25,428 nucleotides of DNA from Pseudomonadota bacterium. GTDB taxonomy: Bacteria; Pseudomonadota; Alphaproteobacteria; Micropepsales; Micropepsaceae. Positions 8,854 through 16,650 of this stretch are shown in pieces. Positions within the stretch are counted from its first letter, which is position 1, and each line of letters begins with the position of its first letter. The DNA is taken from assembly GCA_025360685.1 (NCBI GenBank), contig JANYBR010000518.1, positions 1 through 25,428 of the forward strand, given 5' to 3'. The notes under the pieces were generated by a model. The model searched no databases. It was not told the origin of the DNA and was given only the letters and a program-made list of their open reading frames with translations. A program made the translations under genes and the position numbers.

Positions 8854-8882
8854 TTGGAATGCCCTGTCACGCAATTTATAAC
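8854..8882 (+). promoter_or_regulatory. candidate sigma70-type promoter for the secreted-protein gene
   Basis: TTGGAA (8854-8859) and TATAAC (8877-8882) are separated by exactly 17 bases, in a locally AT-rich stretch unlike the surrounding GC-rich DNA. Predicted initiation near 8889 would leave a leader of about 150 bases before the gene at 9037. Sequence inference only. Confidence 0.45.
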
Positions 8883-8894
8883 CAACATTATCAA

Positions 8895-8913
8895 AAATAT
8901 TGCAATAATATTT
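8895..8913. repeat. AT-rich inverted repeat, possible operator
   Basis: Perfect 7-base arms AAATATT and AATATTT around GCAAT, just downstream of the predicted start of transcription from the 8854-8882 promoter. It could be a repressor site or simply AT-rich DNA. No gene is seen in 8688-9036 apart from this repeat, the promoter and the hairpin. Confidence 0.35.
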
Positions 8914-9036
8914 CAAGAACTCGAACCTTCGAATCCACCACCTTAGGGATATCGGTGTCGTGCCTGCAGCCGGTGTCGCCTTGACTCGACCCGGCACTGC
9001 TCGGACCGTGGCGCGGGGCAGAGTGGTTTGGACCGG

Positions 9037-10668
9037 ATGCGCAGGGTTCTTCTGGGGGTGTTGGCGTTTTGTCTGTACGCGGGAGCCGCACAGGCGTCTG
9101 GGACATGGCGAATTGCCAAGGACCATTGGTCGGACGCTGATGAAGCCGGATTCGGAAAATTCGTCGCGGCAATCGGCGCCAGCAATTGTAGTTCGTCGGA
9201 GAGCTGTCTGCGCGATGTGGCCAATCCTTATCGCAGCACCGATCAAAAGTTCATCGATATCGACGTAGACTGCGCAAAGCTGCCGTATCTGCTGCGTGGA
9301 TACTATGCGTGGAAGAACGGATTGCCGTTCGGCTATGTCAACGGCGTGAGCGGCGAAGGCGACGATCTGCGCTACACGCACTCTGCCAACCGTGCCGTGT
9401 CGCGTCACGAGCTCATCGATCGCGGCAACGGGATCGACGCGCCGTCGGCGCTGCGCGAGATGCTCGCAGCGGTGTTTTCGGGCACCTATCGTACCGATGC
9501 CTCCGAGCGACGCGGCGTACTCTCCGACTTCTACTCGCCCGCGCTGCAGCCCGGAACGATCCATCCCGGAAGCCTTGTCTACGACGTCGACGGACATGTC
9601 GGCATCGTCTGGAAGGTGGATGAAGATGGACGCATCTACTACATGGACGCGCATCCCGACTTCACTATCACCCGCAGCGTCTATGGCGCGCAATTCGGAC
9701 AGAGCCCGGTGCGCCTGGGCGGCGGCCTGAAGAACTGGCGCCCGTTCAAGCTCGTCGAAGCACATCGCGACGGCGGCCACTTCGTCGGCGGCCATCTCGC
9801 TTACGCCGAGAATGACCAAATCGCGGAATTTTCGCTCGTCCAATATACCGGAACCGGACCCAATCCCACGATGGACGTGACCAAGTCACACTTCGTTTAC
9901 AACGGCGCGGAGTTGGGATTCTACGAATATGTAAGGGTTGCGGTATCGGGTGGTCGGATGGATTTCAATCCGGTCTATGAGCTGAAAGCCACCATGAAGA
10001 CGTTGTGCAACGACCTCAACGACCGCGCGCAATATGTCGATCTCGACATTAAGGATCGTATTTCCATTAAGCCCCATCCGGACCGGTTGCCCGACAATAT
10101 TTACGGCTCGGCAAACCAGGAGTGGGAGACATACTCCACGCCGTCGCGCGACGCGCGTATCAAGGCGGCGGTGGCTCAGTTCTACAAAGACATGAGCGAC
10201 ATGATCGACATGTGGGAGAAGCGCGACCCCCGAATCGTCTATGACGGCAACTTCCTGAAGGACGATCTGGCAAAGTCCTATGCCGAGGAGTCGCAAGCCT
10301 GCACGATCACCTACCTGAGTTCTGCGATCCACCCGGTGGCCATGACATTCGACGACATGATGCACCGCCTCTATGCACTGTCGTTCGACCCGTACAATTG
10401 TGTCGAGCTGCGATGGGGGGCATCGGGCGATGAACTCCAATCCTGTTCCGACGGCAAACCGAAGCGGCGCTGGTACGAAGCCGAGCAGCGCCTGCGCAAC
10501 CAGTCAAACCGGACCTACGACATCAACATGGCGTTCACGGTTGATCAGCTGGAACATCATGTGAAGGGAAGCGGCATCGACCAGCCGCCACCCATCGACA
10601 TAAAGGCACTGATCGACGGGATTGGCGAACGCGTCAGCTTTCAGGGCATGGTGCCGGTCGGGCGCTAG
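9037..10668 (+). CDS. secreted protein of unknown function, putative papain-fold (NlpC/CHAP-like) domain
   Basis: I do not recognise a named family. From the ATG at 9037 the protein has 543 residues and begins with a signal peptide (MRR, hydrophobic VLLGVLAFCLYAGA, cleavage near AQA-SG). A TTG nine bases upstream is a less likely start. The mature N-terminal half contains DCAKLPYLLRGYYAWKNGLP with Cys79, and HPGSLVYDVDGHVGIVWKV with His187 followed by YYMDAHPD with Asp204. A Cys on a helix followed by a His in a GHVGIV strand and an acidic partner resembles NlpC/P60 and CHAP cysteine peptidases or amidases. The C-terminal half (about 280-540) has Cys pairs such as LRWGASGDELQSC and is polar. 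It lies between two housekeeping operons with its own promoter-like region. A periplasmic wall-active role is inference; a non-catalytic role is equally possible. Confidence 0.8.
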   Translation: MRRVLLGVLAFCLYAGAAQASGTWRIAKDHWSDADEAGFGKFVAAIGASNCSSSESCLRDVANPYRSTDQKFIDIDVDCAKLPYLLRGYYAWKNGLPFGYVNGVSGEGDDLRYTHSANRAVSRHELIDRGNGIDAPSALREMLAAVFSGTYRTDASERRGVLSDFYSPALQPGTIHPGSLVYDVDGHVGIVWKVDEDGRIYYMDAHPDFTITRSVYGAQFGQSPVRLGGGLKNWRPFKLVEAHRDGGHFVGGHLAYAENDQIAEFSLVQYTGTGPNPTMDVTKSHFVYNGAELGFYEYVRVAVSGGRMDFNPVYELKATMKTLCNDLNDRAQYVDLDIKDRISIKPHPDRLPDNIYGSANQEWETYSTPSRDARIKAAVAQFYKDMSDMIDMWEKRDPRIVYDGNFLKDDLAKSYAEESQACTITYLSSAIHPVAMTFDDMMHRLYALSFDPYNCVELRWGASGDELQSCSDGKPKRRWYEAEQRLRNQSNRTYDINMAFTVDQLEHHVKGSGIDQPPPIDIKALIDGIGERVSFQGMVPVGR

Positions 10669-10775
10669 GCTGCCGGTCGGGCTCATGGCCGTCGCACAGT
10701 CGGAATGCAGCCCACCGCATTGCCCTGAGCGTGCCATTTCCTTAAACAATCAAGAGATTCCAAGGTAATGCGCCC

Positions 10776-12098
10776 ATGCGCCTGTCACGCTATTTTCTGC
10801 CCGTCCTGAAGGAAACGCCCAACGAGGCCCAGATCGTCTCGCATCGTCTGATGCTGCGTGCCGGCCTGATCCGCCAGGAGGCCGCCGGCATCTATGCCTG
10901 GCTGCCGCTCGGCTTTCGCGTCTTGCAAAAGATCGAGCAGATCGTGCGGGAGGAAATGAACCGCGCAGGCGCAATCGAGATCCTCATGCCAACCTTGCAG
11001 CCTGCCGATCTGTGGCGCGAAACCGGCCGTTACGATGCCTATGGCCCCGAAATGCTGCGCATCAAGGACCGGCAGGATCGCGAGCTTGTCTATGGCCCGA
11101 CCAACGAGGACATGGTGACGGAAATCTTCAGGGCGTATGTCCATTCGTACAAGGCGCTGCCCCTGAACCTCTATCACACGCAGTGGAAGTTTCGCGACGA
11201 AGTGCGTCCCCGCTTCGGCGTGATGCGCGGCCGCGAGTTCCTGATGAAAGATGCCTACTCCTTCGATCTCAATAAAGAAGGCGCGCGGCGTTCCTACAAC
11301 CGGATGTATGTCGCCTATCTGCGAGCCTTCTCGCGCATGGGGCTGCAGACGATTCCGATGCGCGCCGAAACGGGGCCCATCGGGGGTGATCTCAGCCACG
11401 AATTCATCGTGCTGGCTGAAACCGGCGAGAGCGGCGTGTTCTGCCACAAGGACCTGCTCGACATGCCAATCCCTGGCGCAGACATCGATTTCGACTCCGA
11501 TCTCGAACCGATCGTAAGCCAGCGCACCAAACTCTATGCCGCGACGGAAGACGTTCACGATCAGGCTCGCTTCGAGCGAGAAGTTCCCGCCGACAAGCGC
11601 TTATCAGCGCGCGGCATCGAAGTCGGCCAGATTTTCTACTTTGGGACAAAGTATTCTGTGCCAATGAAAGCAGTTGTAACCGGCCCCGACGGAAGAGACG
11701 TTCCGATTGAAGGCGGTTCCTATGGCATCGGAGTGTCGCGCCTGGCTGGCGCCATCATCGAGGCCAGTCATGACGATGCCGGTATCATCTGGCCTGAAGG
11801 CGTCGCCCCGTTCGATATCGCGCTGATCAATCTGAAGCCCGGTGATGCAAAGGTCGATGCGGCCTGCGAGGAAATTTACGCGAAACTGACCGCAGCGAAG
11901 AAGGATATTCTCTACGACGACCGTGACGAGCGTGCGGGCGCCAAGTTCGCCAGCATGGATCTGATCGGAATTCCCTATCAGATCGTGGTCGGCCCACGCG
12001 GCCTTGAAAAAGGTCTCGTCGAAGTGAAGGTCAGGGCCACAGGTGTGAAGGACGAAGTCCCGGTGGAAAGCGCAGTTGCCAGGTTCGCGAAAACCTGA
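10776..12098 (+). CDS. proS: proline--tRNA ligase, short form lacking the editing insertion
   Basis: Charges tRNA-Pro with proline in the cytoplasm. 440 residues, the short alphaproteobacterial form; the roughly 180-residue INS editing domain of the 570-residue E. coli enzyme is absent between motifs 2 and 3. Motif 2 is seen as WKFRDEVRPRFGVMRGREF (about 137-155) and motif 3 as GGSYGIGVSRLAGAIIE (about 312-328). The anticodon-binding domain occupies the last ~110 residues. An AAGG stretch (10762-10765) serves as RBS for the ATG at 10776; another ATG at 10768 is out of frame. The stop overlaps the next ATG (TGATG). Because editing is missing, mischarged Ala-tRNA-Pro must be cleared by a separate ProXp/YbaK-type enzyme elsewhere (family knowledge). 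Confidence 0.96.
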   Translation: MRLSRYFLPVLKETPNEAQIVSHRLMLRAGLIRQEAAGIYAWLPLGFRVLQKIEQIVREEMNRAGAIEILMPTLQPADLWRETGRYDAYGPEMLRIKDRQDRELVYGPTNEDMVTEIFRAYVHSYKALPLNLYHTQWKFRDEVRPRFGVMRGREFLMKDAYSFDLNKEGARRSYNRMYVAYLRAFSRMGLQTIPMRAETGPIGGDLSHEFIVLAETGESGVFCHKDLLDMPIPGADIDFDSDLEPIVSQRTKLYAATEDVHDQARFEREVPADKRLSARGIEVGQIFYFGTKYSVPMKAVVTGPDGRDVPIEGGSYGIGVSRLAGAIIEASHDDAGIIWPEGVAPFDIALINLKPGDAKVDAACEEIYAKLTAAKKDILYDDRDERAGAKFASMDLIGIPYQIVVGPRGLEKGLVEVKVRATGVKDEVPVESAVARFAKT

Positions 12099-13405
12099 TG
12101 GCCGAGCAGCAAGCGCCAGAACCGATCGTGGCCGCGTCGCGACCTCGCGCTGCAACCCGGCCGTTTGCGGCGTTCGAATGGATGATCGCGCTTCGCTATC
12201 TGCGCGCCAAGCGGGCCGAAAGTTTCGTCTCTGTGATCTCCGGCTTCTCGCTTGTCGGCATCGCGCTCGGCGTGGCGACGCTTATCATTGTCATGTCGGT
12301 GATGAACGGGTTTCGGCATGAGTTGCTGGCCCGAATCCTCGGCCTGCAGGGTCACGTCATCGTTCAGGGCGACGGCGGCAATCTGCCCGACTTCGATGCG
12401 GTGGCTGCACGTATTCGCGCAGTGCCGGGAATTTTGCGCGTAGCGCCGATCGTGGACGGGCAGGCGTTGGCATCCGGCGGCGGAGCTTCGCCAGGTGTGG
12501 TGGTGCGCGGCATTCGCGACAAGGATCTGAGTTCGCTGAAATCGGTATCGGAGTCTTTGTCCGGCGGTGCGTTGGGCCAATTTCACGCCGGCGATTCGGT
12601 CATCGTCGGGGAGCGTCTTGCCGCCAAACTCGGCACCGGACCCGGTGGTTCAATCACTTTGATCGCACCGCGCGGCAACGTCACGCCGTTCGGCGTCACG
12701 CCGCGTATCAAGACCTACCCGATCGCCGGAACGTTTCGCATCGGCATGAGCGAGTATGACTCGACCTATGTCTTCATGCCGCTTGAAGAAGCCCAACTCT
12801 ATTTCAATATGGGCAACACCGTCACCGGTTTGGAAGTGATGGTTGCCAATCCCGACGACGTCAATGCGATGATCGGTCCAATCAGCGCCGCCGCAGGTCC
12901 CTATGTCCGCGTCCTGAGCTGGCAATCCATCAGCCAGAGCCTGTTCGAGGCGCTCGAGGTGGAACGCAATGTGATGTTCCTCATCCTGACACTCATCATT
13001 CTGGTTGCCGCGCTCAATATCGTTTCCGGCCTCATCATGCTGGTGAAGGACAAGTCCGGCGACATAGCCATCCTGCGTACCATGGGTGCCACGCGTGGCG
13101 CCGTAATGCGCGTTTTCCTGATCGCCGGCGCAAGCATCGGCGTCATTGGAACAATTCTGGGATTCGGCATCGGCGTCGTGTTCTGCGCCAACATCGAAAG
13201 CATCCGGCAGTTCCTCTCTTCGTTGACCGGCACTACGCTTTTCAATCCTGAAATCTATTTTCTCAGCCGTATGCCGGCGGAGATGGATCCGGGCGAGGTG
13301 ATCTCGGTGGTTCTCATGGCGCTGGGACTGACGTTCCTCGCCACACTCTATCCGTCCTGGCGCGCCGCACGGCTCGATCCGGTGGAGGCGCTTCGCTATG
13401 AGTGA
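12098..13405 (+). CDS. lolC: lipoprotein-releasing ABC transporter permease LolC/LolE
   Basis: Inner-membrane permease of the Lol system that extracts outer-membrane lipoproteins and hands them to LolA. 435 residues with the family plan: a cytoplasmic N-terminus (WMIALRYLRAKR), first helix at about residues 47-70 (SGFSLVGIALGVATLIIVMSVMNGF), a large periplasmic domain (about 75-285), and three helices in the last 150 residues, with a cytoplasmic segment containing DIAILRTMGATRGAV that contacts LolD. The ending LYPSWRAARLDPVEALRYE is diagnostic. Whether LolC or LolE is the better name cannot be decided from one copy; a homodimeric transporter is possible if the genome has no second gene. It overlaps proS by one base and lolD by eight. 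Confidence 0.94.
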   Translation: MAEQQAPEPIVAASRPRAATRPFAAFEWMIALRYLRAKRAESFVSVISGFSLVGIALGVATLIIVMSVMNGFRHELLARILGLQGHVIVQGDGGNLPDFDAVAARIRAVPGILRVAPIVDGQALASGGGASPGVVVRGIRDKDLSSLKSVSESLSGGALGQFHAGDSVIVGERLAAKLGTGPGGSITLIAPRGNVTPFGVTPRIKTYPIAGTFRIGMSEYDSTYVFMPLEEAQLYFNMGNTVTGLEVMVANPDDVNAMIGPISAAAGPYVRVLSWQSISQSLFEALEVERNVMFLILTLIILVAALNIVSGLIMLVKDKSGDIAILRTMGATRGAVMRVFLIAGASIGVIGTILGFGIGVVFCANIESIRQFLSSLTGTTLFNPEIYFLSRMPAEMDPGEVISVVLMALGLTFLATLYPSWRAARLDPVEALRYE

Positions 13406-14114
13406 CGCGCGCGCCCCGGTTCTTCGTCTCCAGGACGTCACACGGACCTATCCTCAAGGCTCGGGAACGCTTGAAGTGTTTCGCGGCGTGAATTTGTCGC
13501 TCATGCCCGGTGAACTCGTCGCGCTCGTGGGTCCATCGGGCGCCGGCAAGTCGTCGCTTCTGCATATGGCAGGACTTCTGGAAGCGCCGACAAGCGGCGA
13601 CGTCTACATCGATGGCGTTGCGGTTTCCTCCTTGCCCGACCTGGAACGCACGCGCATTCGCCGGGACATGATCGGCTTCGTCTACCAGGCACACCACCTG
13701 CTGCCGGAATTCAGCGCGCTCGAGAATGTCGTCATGCCGCAGCGCATTGCGGGCAAAGCACGCGCCGCCGCCGAGCACGATGCGGCGCACATTCTGACCC
13801 ACCTTGGACTTGGCGGACGTTTGATGCACCGGCCATCGCAGCTCTCGGGCGGCGAGCAGCAGCGCGTCGCCATGGCACGGGCGTTGGCAAACCGGCCGAA
13901 GATTCTTCTCGCCGACGAGCCGACCGGCAATCTCGATACGCGCACCGCAAGCGGCGTGTTCGAGGCCTTGGTCGATCTGGTGCGCTCGGAAGGATTGACT
14001 GCGCTGGTCGCAACTCACAATCTCGAATTGGCCGCCCGAATGGACCGAGCGCTGGTCCTCCACGAAGGGAAACTTCTCGACGCCGGAAAACTCGGCGCGC
14101 CCCAGTCGGCGTAA
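13398..14114 (+). CDS. lolD: lipoprotein-releasing ABC transporter ATP-binding protein LolD
   Basis: ATPase that powers the LolC/E permease encoded just upstream. 238 residues with all ABC motifs: Walker A GPSGAGKSS (45-53), Q-loop in GFVYQAHHLLPEF, signature LSGGEQQR (149-156), Walker B ILLADEP with Glu174, D-loop GNLD, and the switch His207 in VATHN. Start ATG at 13398 lies inside the permease gene (8-base overlap), so expression is coupled. Its stop is 5 bases from the stop of the convergent TorF-type gene. Confidence 0.95.
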   Translation: MSDARAPVLRLQDVTRTYPQGSGTLEVFRGVNLSLMPGELVALVGPSGAGKSSLLHMAGLLEAPTSGDVYIDGVAVSSLPDLERTRIRRDMIGFVYQAHHLLPEFSALENVVMPQRIAGKARAAAEHDAAHILTHLGLGGRLMHRPSQLSGGEQQRVAMARALANRPKILLADEPTGNLDTRTASGVFEALVDLVRSEGLTALVATHNLELAARMDRALVLHEGKLLDAGKLGAPQSA

Positions 14115-14119
14115 AGTCT

Positions 14120-14869
14120 TCACAACACCACGAACTGGTATGTGACTTTTGCGACAAGGCCGGGTTTGCACCAGTTCGTAAAGAAGCAATGCGACGATCC
14201 CACATCGGTATCGTAGTAGCGCAGTTCCAGTACCCATTGCTGACGCAAGGTTGCCGCCGCCCCGATGTCCCAATGCGACAAATCGGTTCCATGCGTCACC
14301 CATTGATGTCCCCATTCGGCGCTTGCCTTAAGCCAGTCGTTGAGGGCGTAGGCGACCGTCGTATTGACGCCCAGCAGAGTACCGGTGTGGGAACCATATT
14401 CCGGAGACCCCAACAGCTTTTCGCCGAGCGACAGCGCGCCAAACTTGCGTGTGAACTCGGCTGAAGCCTCAAAAAAATTGTAGGTGCGAAAAATCGTTCC
14501 TGGCGGCGCGTAGCTGGGATGACCGGCCGCATCAGGAAAGGCGCTAAAGAGAAGCTCCAGGTTCAAATCGTTGTTGTCGAAGTAAACGTGGCGCCCGGCG
14601 TAGAAATCCGTCTCGTAACTTGTGCCGCGAAAGTCCTTGAAACGAGCGCCAGAGACAAAGACACCCGCATAGAAGTTGTCGGGCATGGACCAATGGAGAC
14701 CGCCCTGCGATACGGGCTGACGACTGCTCGAGCTCATGCCGTAGAAGCGGTAATCGTTTGTCCAGTCGACATAGCCGTACAGGCTTCCCCAGTCGCTGCC
14801 CTTCGCTGCCGCGTTGCCAAAGGCGACGACCAGCGTGGCGACCGCCAGTCCAATGAAAAAGTTCCTCAT
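14120..14869 (-). CDS. TorF family putative porin (TIGR02001-like outer-membrane protein)
   Basis: A 249-residue predicted outer-membrane beta-barrel. It has a signal peptide (MRNFFIGLAVATLVVAFGNAAAKG) and then alternating amphipathic strands. The early sequence GYVDWTNDYRFYGMSSSSRQ and then GGLHWSMPDNFYAGVFVSGA matches the pattern of the TorF/TIGR02001 family (tsDYrfrG, kP.vqGg, fYaGvw). The last strand ends in VTYQFVVL. Two Cys near the C-terminus (HCFFTNWC) could form a disulfide. A GGGAG ribosome binding site lies 6-8 bases before the ATG. It is divergent from a LysR regulator, with only 65 bases between the start codons, so it is a likely target of that regulator. The transported compound is unknown. 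Confidence 0.8.
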   Translation of the reverse strand: MRNFFIGLAVATLVVAFGNAAAKGSDWGSLYGYVDWTNDYRFYGMSSSSRQPVSQGGLHWSMPDNFYAGVFVSGARFKDFRGTSYETDFYAGRHVYFDNNDLNLELLFSAFPDAAGHPSYAPPGTIFRTYNFFEASAEFTRKFGALSLGEKLLGSPEYGSHTGTLLGVNTTVAYALNDWLKASAEWGHQWVTHGTDLSHWDIGAAATLRQQWVLELRYYDTDVGSSHCFFTNWCKPGLVAKVTYQFVVL

Positions 14870-14908
14870 CAGGTGCTCCCGTGATGCGGGGCACCCTAGC
14901 CACGGGCG

Positions 14909-14938
14909 TGAAATTCATTTACTGAATTCGATTCATGA
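14909..14938. promoter_or_regulatory. nested TGAA/TTCA inverted repeats, candidate LysR operator
   Basis: The 65-base divergent region holds TGAAATTCA (14909-14917), TTCATTTACTGAA (14914-14926) and TGAATTCGATTCA (14923-14935). The last has 5-base arms TGAAT/ATTCA around TCG, close to the T-N11-A form of LysR boxes, and it runs into the LysR ATG at 14935. Binding here could control both the TorF-type gene and the regulator itself. Sequence-based inference. Confidence 0.5.
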
Positions 14939-15837
14939 GTGATATCGATTTCAACAATATCAGGCGGTTGGATGGCGGTTTGCTCCTCGTCTTCCGTGGC
15001 CTGCTGCGCCGCCGCCAGACGACGGCCGTGGCGCGTGAGCTGGGCCTCAGCCAGTCGGCGGTCAGCCATGCGCTCACTCGGCTGCGCGATCTGTTCGATG
15101 ATCCTCTGTTCATTCGCAGGCCGCATGGACTTGAGGCGACGCGGCGCGCGCTCGAACTGGCGCCGCGCGTCGATGCGCTGATCGATCTTGCTGGCGAGAC
15201 TCTGGCGCGAGAGGGAAAGTTCGATCCCTCGCGCAGCGAGCGCCGTTTCGCACTCGTCGCCCCGGAGTTCGTCACGGCTCTGATTGGCGCCAAACTGGTC
15301 CAGGCGTTTCGCAAATCTGCGCCGAAGGCGTCATTCTATGTGCAGTTCCTGACACAGCGTTCGCCCCTCGATGCCCTCCGTCGTGGAGAAATTGACCTCG
15401 CGATCGGCCGGTATCCGAGCGTCGCTCCGGGCCTCACGTCAGAACTGTTGTTCGAAGACCGCTATTGCGTGGTCGCGCGTCGCGGCCATCCGACTGTCAA
15501 GGGCAAGATCTCGCATGAAGCTTGGCTGAAGACCGGCCACGTCTTCGCCGACACGCGGATGGAAGAGGGCTCGGAAGAAGTGCCATCGGCCGACAATATT
15601 GCCCACGTCGCCGCGGTCCAGCGCTGGCTGACTGCGCTCATCATCGTGTCGGCGAGCGATGCCATCGCAACCTGTCCGCTTCGGCTCGCCCAGCGCCAGG
15701 CCAAGCAACTCGACCTTCAGGTGATCAAGACGCCGTTCCTACAGGACCGTATCCCGGTCTATGCGGTTCGACGCGACGGTGGCACGGATCCAGGAATCGA
15801 TTGGTTCATCGAACATGTGCGACGCGCGGCAAGCTGA
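14935..15837 (+). CDS. LysR family transcriptional regulator
   Basis: 300 residues: an N-terminal winged helix-turn-helix (about 10-65; TTAVARELGLSQSAVSHALT, then LRDLFDDPLFIRRPHGLEAT) and a type 2 periplasmic-binding-like effector domain (about 95-295). The ending IPVYAVRRDGGTDPGIDWFIEHVRR is typical of the NodD/PcpR-like branch. No Shine-Dalgarno sequence is visible before ATG 14935, where an inverted repeat abuts the codon, so the mRNA may be leaderless. It is divergent from the TorF-type gene and convergent with the SRPBCC gene (18-base gap). Effector unknown. Confidence 0.93.
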   Translation: MSDIDFNNIRRLDGGLLLVFRGLLRRRQTTAVARELGLSQSAVSHALTRLRDLFDDPLFIRRPHGLEATRRALELAPRVDALIDLAGETLAREGKFDPSRSERRFALVAPEFVTALIGAKLVQAFRKSAPKASFYVQFLTQRSPLDALRRGEIDLAIGRYPSVAPGLTSELLFEDRYCVVARRGHPTVKGKISHEAWLKTGHVFADTRMEEGSEEVPSADNIAHVAAVQRWLTALIIVSASDAIATCPLRLAQRQAKQLDLQVIKTPFLQDRIPVYAVRRDGGTDPGIDWFIEHVRRAAS

Positions 15838-15855
15838 CCCGACGGCGCGGCCAAT

Positions 15856-16296
15856 TCATTTGTTCGTCAGATACGCTGCCAACTTGTCAAACGTTCCTGC
15901 CCAGCCGCTCTCGTGGCTGGCGCGGCGCTCTTCGGCGGCGAAGCCTTCATGTTTCATGTGCATTTCGGTTTTGCCGGCGACAGCGCGAAAGTTCAGTGTG
16001 ACGAGCGTGTCCGCATCCTCGTGTTCCCATTTCCATGTGAAGACGAGTTTCGACGGCCGCACGATCTCGCGATAAATGCCGCCGACCGTGAGCGTCTTGC
16101 CGTCGGGCAGATGCATCGCGACGCGATAGCGGCCACCGGGGCGCGCCTCCATGAGAACGACTTCGCCGCGCACCGGTCCGGGCCCTGCCCAGGCGCCCCA
16201 TGAATCGCTGAGCCATGCGTCGAACACGTGTGCCGGCTCCGCATCGAACGTGCGTGTGATCTCGAGCGCGGTTTGTGCTTCAGCGGCGGTCGTCAT
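15856..16296 (-). CDS. AHSA1/SRPBCC domain protein
   Basis: 146 residues with a START-like ligand-binding fold of the AHSA1 (activator of Hsp90 ATPase 1-like) group. Seen are LEITRTFDAEPAHVFDAWLS at the start, then GGRYRVAMHLPDGKTLTVGGIYREI, LVFTWKWEHED, TLVTLNFRAVAGKTEMHMKHEGF, and the C-terminal HESGWAGTFDKLAAYL. Its start lies inside the 3' end of the ArsR-type gene (17-base overlap), so the two are made from one transcript. ArsR-AHSA1 pairs are common in bacteria (recalled); their ligands are mostly unknown, so no substrate is proposed. Confidence 0.88.
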   Translation of the reverse strand: MTTAAEAQTALEITRTFDAEPAHVFDAWLSDSWGAWAGPGPVRGEVVLMEARPGGRYRVAMHLPDGKTLTVGGIYREIVRPSKLVFTWKWEHEDADTLVTLNFRAVAGKTEMHMKHEGFAAEERRASHESGWAGTFDKLAAYLTNK

Positions 16297-16618
16297 CGCG
16301 AGTTCCTTTGGTATGTTTCAAGTGCTGGTCCAGTTTGTCGAAGCTGGCGTTCCAGAAGCGGCGCGTTGCAGCGATCCATTCGGCAGCGGGTGACATCGCA
16401 TCGGGGCTCAATCGGCAATGGCGGTGCTGACCATCGCGCCGGCTTGTGATCAAGGCAGCCTGCTCCAGAACCTTGAGATGTCGCGAGATTGCCGGGCCAG
16501 AAATGTCGAAGGGAGCCGCTAGCTCGCCTACCGTAGCGTCGCCTAAAGCCAGGCGCGCAAGGATGGCGCGACGGGTCGGGTCGGATAGAGCGGCGAAGGT
16601 TTGATCGAGGCTTTTCAT
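16280..16618 (-). CDS. ArsR-type winged-helix repressor
   Basis: 112 residues beginning MKSLDQTFAALSDPTRRAIL, the classic ArsR/SmtB opening. The helix-turn-helix is TVGELAAPFDISGPAISRHL and the wing LITSRRDGQHRHCRLSP. The ELCVCDL metal-binding motif is absent, so metal sensing by the usual alpha3 site is unlikely. First gene of a two-gene unit with the AHSA1 protein. A 32-base palindrome touches the start codon and a TTGCAA/TAACAT promoter predicts initiation about 2-4 bases before ATG, so the transcript is probably leaderless and self-repressed. Confidence 0.92.
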   Translation of the reverse strand: MKSLDQTFAALSDPTRRAILARLALGDATVGELAAPFDISGPAISRHLKVLEQAALITSRRDGQHRHCRLSPDAMSPAAEWIAATRRFWNASFDKLDQHLKHTKGTRDDDRR

Positions 16619-16650
16619 ATAACAAGTATGTTAATTAACAGATATGTTAT
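16619..16650. promoter_or_regulatory. 32-bp palindrome, operator of the arsR-type operon
   Basis: Outer arms ATAACA / TGTTAT and inner core TGTTAATTAACA are perfectly symmetric; only three of the four base pairs between them break symmetry. It sits directly before the arsR ATG (minus strand) and covers the predicted -10 element and spacer. This is the expected place for an autoregulating ArsR-type repressor. Confidence 0.7.

Noticed and set aside
8684..8881. 65-codon frame with a GTG start overlapping the DUF1467 stop
   Set aside because: The overlap imitates the operon pattern, but the frame runs through the strong hairpin and the promoter-like region, and the product is charged low-complexity sequence.
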